A DNA stretch of 13,373 nt from the NCBI GenBank assembly GCA_947303105.1, contig CAMYXQ010000013.1, positions 1 to 13,373 of the forward strand, read 5' to 3'. Below are positions 1-8,275 of this stretch, piece by piece. Every line of letters starts with the position of its first letter. Position 1 is the stretch's first letter. A program made the position numbers and the translations under genes. The notes below the pieces were generated by a model. It saw nothing but the letters and a program-made list of their open reading frames with translations. It was not told the origin of the DNA and made no database searches. The stretch is from an uncultured Caryophanales bacterium (GTDB taxonomy: Bacteria; Bacillota_I; Bacilli_A; RFN20; CAG-826).

Positions 1-3000
1 CGAAATCGGTCGCCCCGGATTTGTAGAGATCCATCGGCAGGAAGCGATAGCCGCGGTCCAACATCTCGACGGCGATTCTTAACCCCTTCTCGATTTCTTT
101 CTCTTTCTCGCTTAAGGGGTTGATATGACCGGCGTCGCGGGTCCGATACTCCTCAATCTTCTTGAGGACGGCTTCTTTGCCGGCGACCATCGTCGCGATA
201 TCCCACTTCGTGCAGCGAATCGTGAAGAACGCCGCGTAGAACTGCAACGGATAATACAGTTTGAACCAGCCCGTTCTGACGGCGTCGATGACGTAAGCCG
301 TCGCGTGAGCACGCGGGAAGAGGTATTTGATTTTCTTACAAGACTCGATGTAATACTCCGGAACCCCATGGTCGCGCATCATCTTAATCTGTTCCGCGCT
401 CGGGGAGGAATCTTTCTTACGGACCTTTTCCATGATTTGGAAAGCGTCGGCGTTCGGAAGCCCCTTCGAAATGAGATAGTTCATGATATCGTCGCGGCAT
501 CCGATGACGCCGTCGATATCAGCGGTCTTGTTCTTGATCAAGTCTTCGGCGTTATTCGTCCAGACGTCCGTACCGTGCGATAGACCAGAGATGATCAGCA
601 AATCGTTGAATCGTTTCGGACGGGCCTCATTGAGCAAACCCTGGACGAAGGAAGTGCCGAATTCCGGCAACCCCAAAGCACCCGTCGTGAACTTCAGCGG
701 GTTATGTTTGAGTTCCAGCGCCTTTGGCGAGGTGAATAAGGACAGAACCTTTTTATCGTCCATCGGGATGTCGGTGAGAGAAACGCCCGTCATCAAAGAA
801 AGGGTTCTTAAAACACGCGGGGTATCCTGTCCGAGCAAGTCAAGTTTGAGAACCTCATCGTGCATCGAACCGAAGTCATAATGGGTGGTCAGCCAGTCGG
901 AATCCAATTCGTCGGCCGGATATTGATACGGGGTGAAGTCGAAGACCGACATGTCTTTCGGGATGACGACAATGCCGCCTGGATGCTGGCCGGTCGTGCG
1001 TTTGACGCCTTCGCACTTCTTCGCAATCATCGTGATCTTCGCCGAGGAAACCGTGTTCAAATCGATGCCTTGGCGTTCCAAATAGCCACGGACATAACCG
1101 AATGCCGTCTTGGTGGCGACCGTGGAAATCGTGCCGGCACGGAAGCAATTGTCGGCGCCCAAAAGCTCTCTTGTAAACGCGTGAGCGCGCGCTTGATAGT
1201 CGGGCGGGAAGTTCAAGTCGATGTCAGGGACTTTGTCGGCATGGAAGCCAAGGAAGGTCTCAAACGGGATCGATTGACCGTCGCGGACCATCTCAGTACC
1301 GCAGTCGGGGCACTTCTTGTGCGGCATATCAAAACCGGAATGGTACTTCGGATCGTCATTCCATTCGAAGTGTTTACACTTCGGGCAGAGATAATGCGGC
1401 GGCAACGGATTGACTTCGGTGATTTTGGCCATCGTCGCGGCGAAAGAAGATCCGACCGAACCACGGCTGCCGATGTAGTAACCATCTTCGTTGGCCTTGG
1501 CGATGATGCGATGGGCGATATAGTAAGTGACCGAATAGCCGTTCTCGATGATGCCGGATAACTCTTTTTCCAGACGTTCGACCACTTTGGGATCGGGATT
1601 ATCCCCGTATCTTTCGTGGAGGGTTTCGTAGCAAAGATTTCGCAATAATTCCGCAGAACCCGGCAAATTCGCGTCCGGAGCATAGGTTTTTGTCGTTGTC
1701 GGTTTGACTTCTTCGATTTGGGCGGCAACCCAGTTCGAATTCAAAATGACATATTCGCGGCACTGCTCTTCGGGCAGCCATTTGCGGAAGGATTCCATCA
1801 TTTCCTCGGTTGAGCGGAAATGCTGATCGGGGTTCTCGAACGGCGGCATTCTGTCGCGGCGGGGCGGGTTCAAAGGATGACGGCCACCGCCGACGGCCTT
1901 GGTTGAGATGAAGACATCGCGAGCGATCTTATCCTCAGGATCGACGTAATGGCAATCGCCGGTCGCGACGACAGGGATGCCGACTTCTTTGGCGGCGTCG
2001 ATGATGAGATGCAATGTCTGCATGAGACGTTCTTCGTTCATCTCGCCCATATTGAGCAAATAGGAGTAGTTCTCAACGGGCTGAATCTCAATGTAGTCGT
2101 AGAAGGAAACGACCTTCTTGAGCTCTTCGAAACCACGATAGGTGGCCGCGTCGAACACTTCGCCATTCCAACAAGCGCTGCCAAAGAGAAGATTCTCATG
2201 GAGCTGTTCCAACTCAAACTTCGGAATGCGCGGCTCGTCGGAAGCAAGATAAGTGGTATTGGAAAGAGAGACGAGTTTATAGAGGTCTTTTAGACCTTGG
2301 GCGTTTTTGACCAAGGCGATCATATGGTTCGGACGGATGTTCTTATAGAACGACGCGAGGATATCGCGGCGTCTCTTCACCAAGGCCTCACCGCTGTAAC
2401 CTTCAAAGAAGTCGTCGGTGAAATCGAGATTCATCAAATCGCAATGGCGGAGTTTGTTCTTCGGATCGATGCGCGGCAAGATGCAGCACCAAGCATCGGA
2501 AAGCACCTCGGCGTCGAAATCCGCTCGGTGCGCTTCATCCGGATCATAGATTCTCAAACCGAGATTGCTGGTGAGGTCAGCCAAGCTGTGATAACGGCGT
2601 TCCGGGAAGATAAAGTGAGACAGAGCCAACGTATCGATAACCGGATTGGTGAACGGCTCCAACCCCATCCGCTTCCGCGCTTCGTTAAGGAAACCGAAGT
2701 CGAAGGATGCGTTATGGGTGACGATGATGCTATCACCAATAAAATTGGTGATTTTATCCATCAATTCCTCAATCGTCGGTTTATCGGCGACCATTTCGTC
2801 GGTGATGCGGGTCTTGGCTTGGATCTTCTCCGGGATCGGCATCTTCGGGTTGATAAAGAGGTCGAGGCTCTCGCGAACCATGCCATTTTCGAGGATGACG
2901 CCGCCGAATTCGGTGATGCGGTCATAGATCGCGCTTAAGCCCGTTGTTTCCAAGTCGAGTACGCAGTAACGGGCTTTGGAAAGTAATTGCGTAGAGGGAT

Positions 3001-4108
3001 TGAAAACATACCGCTGATGGGGTTCGAACATATTGAATTCGCAACCGTAAATCGGCTTCAGGCCATTCTTTTTGCAGGCGTCTTGCATATCGGGGAATGC
3101 CTGAATACCGCCATGGTCGGTAACCGCGATGGCCGACATGCCCATGTTCTTCGCGACGGCGCAGTAACGTTTGACGTCGCCGATCGCGTCCATCGCGCTC
3201 ATCTTCGTATGAAGATGCAATTCGACGCGCTTCTCGATGGAAGGGTCTTCGCGTAGCGGGAGGGGCGGGAGCTTCTCGATATAATCGGCGCGGAGATTCT
3301 TGGTCGTTCCGACCCGATCAAAATCAAGGCGGCCTCGCACTTCGATGCGGTCGCCTTCATTTAGGGAATAAAGGAATTCTTTGGACAAGCCCATCTTCTC
3401 ATTTTCGAAAGCGAGGCCGGTGATCGCACCGCGGCCATCGCCGATGCCGAATGATGCGCGGACCATGCCGCGATTGGCGATTTTCGCTTCCACTTCGAAG
3501 ATTTCGCCGACGACCTTCACGTTGCGTGGAGAAAGGTCATCGAGCTCGGAAAGGGAATTCAACTCCATGTAGTTCCCTTTGAGGTTGAATTTGGCCGCTC
3601 GGGCGCTTTCTAGGTACTCTTGTTCCTTTTGTCGCTTGACTTCATAACGTTCCTGGGCGGCCTCATCGAGTTGCATCAGGAAACGGACTTGGTACGGATA
3701 ATTCAAGAAGGCGAATACTTCTCCAAGCAATGAAGTCGCCCGTTCGGCCTGTTGTTTTTCGCCAGCCAAAGAGACGATAAAAATGAGCTCATTGTTGGCA
3801 ATGGAGATTCTCCAAGCGCAATCCAAATGGAATTGGCTGAGATACCATTCTTTGACGAAGGCAATCAACTTGTCTTCCGCTAACTCACCATAGGTGAAGG
3901 ATAGATGATAGGGATAATCGATCGATTGCAAGGCATGGGCGAATTCCTCATAGAGGAAATAATCCCAGGCCGTTTCTTTGTGGATCACCATGAGAAGGCG
4001 CTCGCGGTTTTCCGGGTCCAATTTGGCGACCTGGAATTCCAAGTCGAAATCGCCGACATTCTCAATGCCGATCGAATTCAAGAAACGCACCATCTTCACA
4101 CTACTCAT
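1..4108 (-). CDS. polC: DNA polymerase III subunit alpha, PolC type (C-terminus cut by window edge)
   Basis: This is the replicative DNA polymerase of Gram-positive bacteria, joining polymerase and 3'-5' proofreading in one chain. The frame is open for 1369 codons to the window start. Visible in order: an N-terminal region and OB-fold (about 190-280); a PHP domain opening with HLHT at 298-301; a DEDD exonuclease with D385 and E387 (DLETTG), D470 (HNASFD) and H527/D532, inserted within the PHP region as is diagnostic of PolC; the polymerase core with SRGSVGSSF; a Cys4 zinc module C908/C911 and C933/C936; and catalytic D962/D964 in PDIDLNF. The visible end, around DLYKSGATDF, aligns near the C-terminus of Bacillus PolC (about 1440 residues), so roughly 70 residues are missing. 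The ATG overlaps the rseP stop as ATGA and has no clear Shine-Dalgarno (SD) sequence, suggesting coupled translation. A start at M6 is possible. Confidence 0.97.
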   Translation of the reverse strand, partial: MSSVKMVRFLNSIGIENVGDFDLEFQVAKLDPENRERLLMVIHKETAWDYFLYEEFAHALQSIDYPYHLSFTYGELAEDKLIAFVKEWYLSQFHLDCAWRISIANNELIFIVSLAGEKQQAERATSLLGEVFAFLNYPYQVRFLMQLDEAAQERYEVKRQKEQEYLESARAAKFNLKGNYMELNSLSELDDLSPRNVKVVGEIFEVEAKIANRGMVRASFGIGDGRGAITGLAFENEKMGLSKEFLYSLNEGDRIEVRGRLDFDRVGTTKNLRADYIEKLPPLPLREDPSIEKRVELHLHTKMSAMDAIGDVKRYCAVAKNMGMSAIAVTDHGGIQAFPDMQDACKKNGLKPIYGCEFNMFEPHQRYVFNPSTQLLSKARYCVLDLETTGLSAIYDRITEFGGVILENGMVRESLDLFINPKMPIPEKIQAKTRITDEMVADKPTIEELMDKITNFIGDSIIVTHNASFDFGFLNEARKRMGLEPFTNPVIDTLALSHFIFPERRYHSLADLTSNLGLRIYDPDEAHRADFDAEVLSDAWCCILPRIDPKNKLRHCDLMNLDFTDDFFEGYSGEALVKRRRDILASFYKNIRPNHMIALVKNAQGLKDLYKLVSLSNTTYLASDEPRIPKFELEQLHENLLFGSACWNGEVFDAATYRGFEELKKVVSFYDYIEIQPVENYSYLLNMGEMNEERLMQTLHLIIDAAKEVGIPVVATGDCHYVDPEDKIARDVFISTKAVGGGRHPLNPPRRDRMPPFENPDQHFRSTEEMMESFRKWLPEEQCREYVILNSNWVAAQIEEVKPTTTKTYAPDANLPGSAELLRNLCYETLHERYGDNPDPKVVERLEKELSGIIENGYSVTYYIAHRIIAKANEDGYYIGSRGSVGSSFAATMAKITEVNPLPPHYLCPKCKHFEWNDDPKYHSGFDMPHKKCPDCGTEMVRDGQSIPFETFLGFHADKVPDIDLNFPPDYQARAHAFTRELLGADNCFRAGTISTVATKTAFGYVRGYLERQGIDLNTVSSAKITMIAKKCEGVKRTTGQHPGGIVVIPKDMSVFDFTPYQYPADELDSDWLTTHYDFGSMHDEVLKLDLLGQDTPRVLRTLSLMTGVSLTDIPMDDKKVLSLFTSPKALELKHNPLKFTTGALGLPEFGTSFVQGLLNEARPKRFNDLLIISGLSHGTDVWTNNAEDLIKNKTADIDGVIGCRDDIMNYLISKGLPNADAFQIMEKVRKKDSSPSAEQIKMMRDHGVPEYYIESCKKIKYLFPRAHATAYVIDAVRTGWFKLYYPLQFYAAFFTIRCTKWDIATMVAGKEAVLKKIEEYRTRDAGHINPLSEKEKEIEKGLRIAVEMLDRGYRFLPMDLYKSGATDF

Positions 4109-5538
4109 ACTACGAATTGAAAAATATCCTTTATCGTGATGAAGACCGCCAAAGCGATCAACAAACCAAAGCCAACCATCTGAACGATTTTCTTCGTCCG
4201 GGCGGATATTTTCTTGCGGCGGATCTTCTCAATAATCGCCACAAGGACGCTCCAACCATCCAAACCGGGGAACGGAAGGATGTTGATAATGCCAAGATTC
4301 AAGGAAATGAGCCCACCGTAAAGGAAGAACGTCTTTCCGAATCCCATGTAGCTGGATAACTGGGAAATTCCGGCGCCCATCGCGATGACGCCGCCGATGC
4401 CGTCGAAGTGGAACGTGAACAACTGTTTTAGAGCGTTTCCCATCATCGGGAAGAAGTTGACCCACTGCCGGCAGCCGAGTTCCAACCGATCGCCGAAGGA
4501 CGGCCAATACTTGATGGAAGTGACCGTAACCGGAGAGGCGGCCCAACCATTGTCGCCATAGGCGACAGTGATCGCGTGGGGCGTCAGCACCAAAGAACGG
4601 TCTTCGGCGCGATGAATGGTCGTGAATGTAAGATCCACAGCATCGCCCAAGCCAAGTTTGTACGCGCCTTCGTCCATGTCGGGCAATGACGTGATTTGCA
4701 GGGTGTTATAAGTCGAATCGGTGATATCTTCGTGAACCGAATAGAACTTCAGACAGGACATGAAATCATTCGGTTCGCTTTGCGAAGCCGGATAGTACAA
4801 AGTGATCAAGCGATCGCCGGTCGTGTGGGCATTCCGCACGATCGTATTGCAGTCGATGAGATAACCGCCATCCGTTTGGGCGGAATTGTACAAAAATCCC
4901 GGCGAATAGAGATAGTCGCCTTCATCAACGGGAATGGTTTCATCCACATCGGCAAAGAAACCATACAGGACGATATTGCTTTCGGCCTGATTCAGCTCGA
5001 GGCGACCTTTGTCATAAACATATGACGACACGTTCTCGGCGGCGATGTCGGTCTTATAAAGAACGTAGTTCTGGTAGTACGGGAACGAGACGGAATAGAT
5101 GAGGCAGAAGATGAATGACAGGATGAAATTCACCACCACGCCGGCGCTGATAATGATGATTCGTTTCCAAGTCTTTTGGCTTTCGAGAGAACGTTCCAAA
5201 GGAACGGGGTTCCCATTCGCATCCAAAAGAGGCTCAGGCATGATGTTTTCGCTTTCGACGGCCTCTTCCCCATTGCGTTTCTTGCGCTTGGGCTCATCTT
5301 CGGCGCTATACATCGAGACATAGCCACCCAAAGGAATGACGCGGAGGCTGAATGCGGTCTCCCCTCCTTTGCGGCGTTTGGAGAAGATTTTCGGGCCGAA
5401 GCCGATCGAATATTCGTCACAATATACGCCGAATGCCTTGGCCATCGCCAAATGGCCAGCCTCATGAGCGCTGATTAAAATGCCCAACATGACGATGAGC
5501 AAGATAACGGTGATAACGATGTGCAGAGCTCTTGGCAT
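4105..5538 (-). CDS. rseP: RseP-like site-2 intramembrane zinc metalloprotease
   Basis: This is a membrane-embedded M50 metalloprotease, the family that performs regulated intramembrane cleavage of anti-sigma factors and signal-peptide remnants. A first membrane helix carries the zinc motif HEAGH (H25, E26, H29; the usual form is HELGH). A reentrant-loop GGYVSM lies at 71-76, a second helix (about 126-150) follows WKR, and the C-terminal core has NILPFPGLDGW with zinc ligand D427 and a last helix at about 453-472. At 477 residues it is longer than Bacillus RasP (about 420). A charged insertion lies at about 78-118. The stretch between helices 2 and 3 (about 152-345) lacks an obvious PDZ signature, although 295-320 faintly resembles the end of one. 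The start lies 2 nt after the dxr stop, with AAGGTG about 13 nt upstream. The protease assignment is firm; the substrate is unknown. Confidence 0.93.
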   Translation of the reverse strand: MPRALHIVITVILLIVMLGILISAHEAGHLAMAKAFGVYCDEYSIGFGPKIFSKRRKGGETAFSLRVIPLGGYVSMYSAEDEPKRKKRNGEEAVESENIMPEPLLDANGNPVPLERSLESQKTWKRIIIISAGVVVNFILSFIFCLIYSVSFPYYQNYVLYKTDIAAENVSSYVYDKGRLELNQAESNIVLYGFFADVDETIPVDEGDYLYSPGFLYNSAQTDGGYLIDCNTIVRNAHTTGDRLITLYYPASQSEPNDFMSCLKFYSVHEDITDSTYNTLQITSLPDMDEGAYKLGLGDAVDLTFTTIHRAEDRSLVLTPHAITVAYGDNGWAASPVTVTSIKYWPSFGDRLELGCRQWVNFFPMMGNALKQLFTFHFDGIGGVIAMGAGISQLSSYMGFGKTFFLYGGLISLNLGIINILPFPGLDGWSVLVAIIEKIRRKKISARTKKIVQMVGFGLLIALAVFITIKDIFQFVV

Positions 5539-5540
5539 AA

Positions 5541-6677
5541 TTACTCGCGCACCTTCTTCTTGGTCGTTTCAGTGATTGAAACGAGATCGGGAAGGGACGG
5601 GTTAATTATATTCGAAATGGTATCCAAAGCCAACGAGACGCGACGCTCGATTTCCAAAAATGAGATGGCATCGGATAAAAACATTTTGACCGCTTCTTCG
5701 TCGGCGGCATTTAAGATCGCTGGGGCCGCTCCACCCATCCGATAAGCCTTGATGGCCAAGGGCACCAACGGGAAGCGTTCCGGATCGAATTTCTCGAAGT
5801 GGTAAGGGAGCTCCGATAAGTCGTTGATTTCCACCACATCATCGAGGGAAACTTTCCCCTCGTGGAGAGCGTAGGAAATCGGTCCTCGCATATCGGGTTC
5901 ATTGACCTCGGCAAGGATTTTTCCGTCCTTTAGACGGACTGCTGAATGGACATGACTTTCTGGGTGGATAACGACTTCGATGGATTCCGGCTCGGCATGG
6001 AACAAGGCCGCGGCTTCCAAAACCTCGAAACCTTTGTTCATCATCGTCGCCGAATCGATGGTGATTTTCGGACCCATTTTCCAAGACGGATGACGGAGGG
6101 CTTCCTCCACCGTGACGTTGGTTAAAGAGGCTCTTTCGCGAGTCCGGAAGGGGCCACCGCTGGCGGTCAAAATGAGATGGTCGATCGGGCGATTTCCCGC
6201 CTTCTGCAAACACTTGGCGATGGCGACATGCTCGCTGTCGATTGGGTATAGATGAGAACGACTTGACGATAAGGCTTTTTCGATGAGTTCGCGGCCGACG
6301 ACAAGGCTTTCTTTGTTGGCTAAAGCAAGGTCGATTCCGAGTTCGAGCGTCTTAATCGACGGGGCCAATCCGGCGAATCCGAGAAGGGCGTTCACCACCA
6401 TATCCGGACGGGATTCTTCAACGAGGGAAAGCAAACCTTCATCGCCGAAAAACCACGCAAATTGTGGATATTTCGCTTTTAAAGCCCGATAATCAGCCTC
6501 TTTTTTGACAGTGAAGAAACGACACTCGGGGAAGTCGCGGATGATGGTTTCGAGCGCGCCTATGCGTTCGCCTACGCTGACCGCGATTAAAGAAAAGGAT
6601 GACCGCTCGGCCCGGAGAATGTCTAACGTCTGCGAGCCGATGCTGCCGCTGGCCCCTAATAGACAAATCCGTTTCAC
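5541..6677 (-). CDS. dxr: 1-deoxy-D-xylulose 5-phosphate reductoisomerase
   Basis: Dxr catalyses the NADPH-dependent conversion of DXP to MEP, the first committed step of the MEP isoprenoid pathway, in the cytosol. The protein has an N-terminal Rossmann motif GASGSIGSQ (8-16), NKES (121-124), the metal ligands D147 and E149 in PIDSEH, TASGGPF (171-177), HPSWKMG (196-202), and SATMMNKGFE with N214, K215 and E218. All three metal-binding acids are therefore present, and the length of 378 residues is normal. I chose GTG at 6677 because it forms a GTGA overlap with the cdsA stop, gives the family's usual N-terminus (MKRICLLGASGSIG), and has GGTGG 12 nt upstream. The alternative ATG at 6689 adds four residues and abuts that same purine stretch, leaving no spacing. 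Two motif variations are HPESHVHS, where HPQS is usual, and NAADE, where NAANE is usual. Confidence 0.96.
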   Translation of the reverse strand: MKRICLLGASGSIGSQTLDILRAERSSFSLIAVSVGERIGALETIIRDFPECRFFTVKKEADYRALKAKYPQFAWFFGDEGLLSLVEESRPDMVVNALLGFAGLAPSIKTLELGIDLALANKESLVVGRELIEKALSSSRSHLYPIDSEHVAIAKCLQKAGNRPIDHLILTASGGPFRTRERASLTNVTVEEALRHPSWKMGPKITIDSATMMNKGFEVLEAAALFHAEPESIEVVIHPESHVHSAVRLKDGKILAEVNEPDMRGPISYALHEGKVSLDDVVEINDLSELPYHFEKFDPERFPLVPLAIKAYRMGGAAPAILNAADEEAVKMFLSDAISFLEIERRVSLALDTISNIINPSLPDLVSITETTKKKVRE

Positions 6678-7726
6678 CAGAGCAACCATCCACCCGTGAA
6701 TAACGCGATAAGAAGCATCGTTCCAAGGAACGAGAAAAGGTGACTGTCAACGCGGTCAAGGATTCCGCCGTGACCAGGGATGAGTTTACCGAAGTCTTTG
6801 AGGTTCTCCCCGCGTTTGGCCAAACTGAACACCAAGTCGCCAAGCGTTCCGAAGAACGGCAAGAGAATCGACAAGATGACGATGAGATACCAATGGCTCA
6901 TGTCGAGGATTGGGAGAATCGGCGTGCCGGTCGCTGCAAGAGCGAAGGCAATCGCTAAGTTGATCGCAGTCGCCCCACCGACACCGAAGGCAAAGCCTTC
7001 CCAGGTCTTTTTGGGAGAGACGCGCGGATTCATTTTGTGTTTGCCGAATAACATCCCGCCGAAGAAGGCAAAGGTGTCATTGAGCATGCTGCTAAGGACG
7101 CAGAATACGAACAAGGTGCCGCCTAAACCATAACGGAATGCCGATGAGTCAACAAGCTCTTGCCCGACTTTCCCGCCGATGGAATAAGTGGCATCTGCGG
7201 CATAAAACACCTCGGGCGCGTAGCGGCAGAACAAGCCGGCCTGGAACGCGAATCCGACCAACATGGTGATGCCGAATAGATAGGCGATATCCCGGAAGGT
7301 CAAATCCTTATCCAAAACGGCGATCATGAAGAATAAGAAGAGGGCGACCCCAATGACGATGAAGGGGATGGCGGGCCCGACGAAGGATTCCTCAAGGACA
7401 AAGCCCGGGGCGGGCTGACCATGCTGATGGGCGATATAGGCCGCGCCGGCATTGGTCCGGATCAAGGGCCAGAAGGTCAATAGGAATCCGAATAGATAAG
7501 CGACCACCCAGGCGGTCCAATGGATCTTTTTGCCCGGGGAACGCATGATTTCGAAGATGGCGATGCCCAAACTGACGGCGACGATGCCGAAAAGCACCCA
7601 ACCGCCGAAAACGATTCCCGGAATCAAGAGGGCGACAAGGCCGATGGCCACGCCGGTCCGAACACGGATGTTTTTCTTGGCCGATTGGTCAATCTCATTC
7701 ATTTGAACATGGCCAGAACGTTTCAT
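6674..7726 (-). CDS. cdsA: Phosphatidate cytidylyltransferase (CDP-diacylglycerol synthase)
   Basis: CdsA makes CDP-diacylglycerol from phosphatidic acid and CTP at the membrane, feeding phosphatidylglycerol and cardiolipin synthesis. The chain is strongly hydrophobic, with about eight or nine candidate membrane segments. It ends with the family signature at 301-327: SLAKR, then KD, then IPGHGGILDRVD. The other conserved motifs LNDTFAFFGG (215-224) and SPKKTWEG (237-244) are present. At 350 residues it is longer than Bacillus CdsA (about 270). The extra length comes from an N-terminal cytosolic piece of about 20 residues and from polar insertions around 88-118 and 167-200. The ATG directly follows the frr TAA with no intervening base and no strong SD sequence; an internal ATG at 7702 is an alternative start. 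Its stop overlaps the dxr GTG. In Bacillus uppS sits just upstream; here it does not. Confidence 0.95.
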   Translation of the reverse strand: MKRSGHVQMNEIDQSAKKNIRVRTGVAIGLVALLIPGIVFGGWVLFGIVAVSLGIAIFEIMRSPGKKIHWTAWVVAYLFGFLLTFWPLIRTNAGAAYIAHQHGQPAPGFVLEESFVGPAIPFIVIGVALFLFFMIAVLDKDLTFRDIAYLFGITMLVGFAFQAGLFCRYAPEVFYAADATYSIGGKVGQELVDSSAFRYGLGGTLFVFCVLSSMLNDTFAFFGGMLFGKHKMNPRVSPKKTWEGFAFGVGGATAINLAIAFALAATGTPILPILDMSHWYLIVILSILLPFFGTLGDLVFSLAKRGENLKDFGKLIPGHGGILDRVDSHLFSFLGTMLLIALFTGGWLLW

Positions 7727-8272
7727 TTAGATGGTAAGGATTTCTTTGGTCTTCGCGGCGAGGATTTCCTCGATGCGTTTGGTCGTCTCTTCGACGGCTT
7801 TCTGAATGTCGTCTTCGACGCGGTCGCGATAATCATCGCTCATGGTGTCGTCTTCTTTGACGAGCTCAAGGAACTCACGACGGACGTTGCGGACGCTGAC
7901 TTTGGCGTCTTCGGCAAGCGATTTCGCCTGCTTGGCGATCTGCTTACGGGTGTCCTCGGTGAGAGGCGGGATGATCAAACGGATGCAATCGGCTTCGATC
8001 TGGGGATTGATGCCGATATTCGCGGCGGCGATCGCTTGAGCAATCGCCTTCAGATCTTCGCGGCTATACGGCTTGACGACGAGCTGACGGGGTTCCGGCA
8101 TCTGGATGGCGGCCAAGGCGTTGATGTCCATTTTGTCGCCATAGTAGTCGCACTGGATGCCCGCAAGGATCGCCGGGTTGGCCCGGCCGGAACGGAGCTT
8201 GCCGAGATTGCTCTCGTAAGCGGCTACGCACTTTCCGAATTTCTCTTTCGCTTCATTGACGATGGGATCCAT
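7727..8272 (-). CDS. frr: Ribosome recycling factor
   Basis: RRF acts with EF-G to split post-termination ribosomes in the cytoplasm. The protein is 181 residues, close to the usual 185, and matches along its whole length. The N-terminal helix carries LRSGRANPAIL (26-36), which includes the conserved arginine. Domain II has MPEPRQLVVKPYSRED (58-73). The C-terminal helices carry IIPPLTEDTRKQ and SVRNVRREF, typical of the family's three-helix bundle. The gene starts 3 nt after the pyrH stop. The SD sequence GGAG overlaps that stop and sits 6 nt before the ATG, so it is probably translated by ribosomes finishing pyrH. Its stop TAA directly abuts the cdsA ATG. Nothing is odd in the protein itself. 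Confidence 0.97.
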   Translation of the reverse strand: MDPIVNEAKEKFGKCVAAYESNLGKLRSGRANPAILAGIQCDYYGDKMDINALAAIQMPEPRQLVVKPYSREDLKAIAQAIAAANIGINPQIEADCIRLIIPPLTEDTRKQIAKQAKSLAEDAKVSVRNVRREFLELVKEDDTMSDDYRDRVEDDIQKAVEETTKRIEEILAAKTKEILTI

Positions 8273-8275
8273 AAT

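Noticed and set aside
860..1561. Plus-strand open frames opposite polC (also 125-583, 1949-2293 and 2297-2938)
   Set aside because: They lie wholly opposite conserved polC coding sequence, have no recognisable domains, and reflect codon usage of the true strand.
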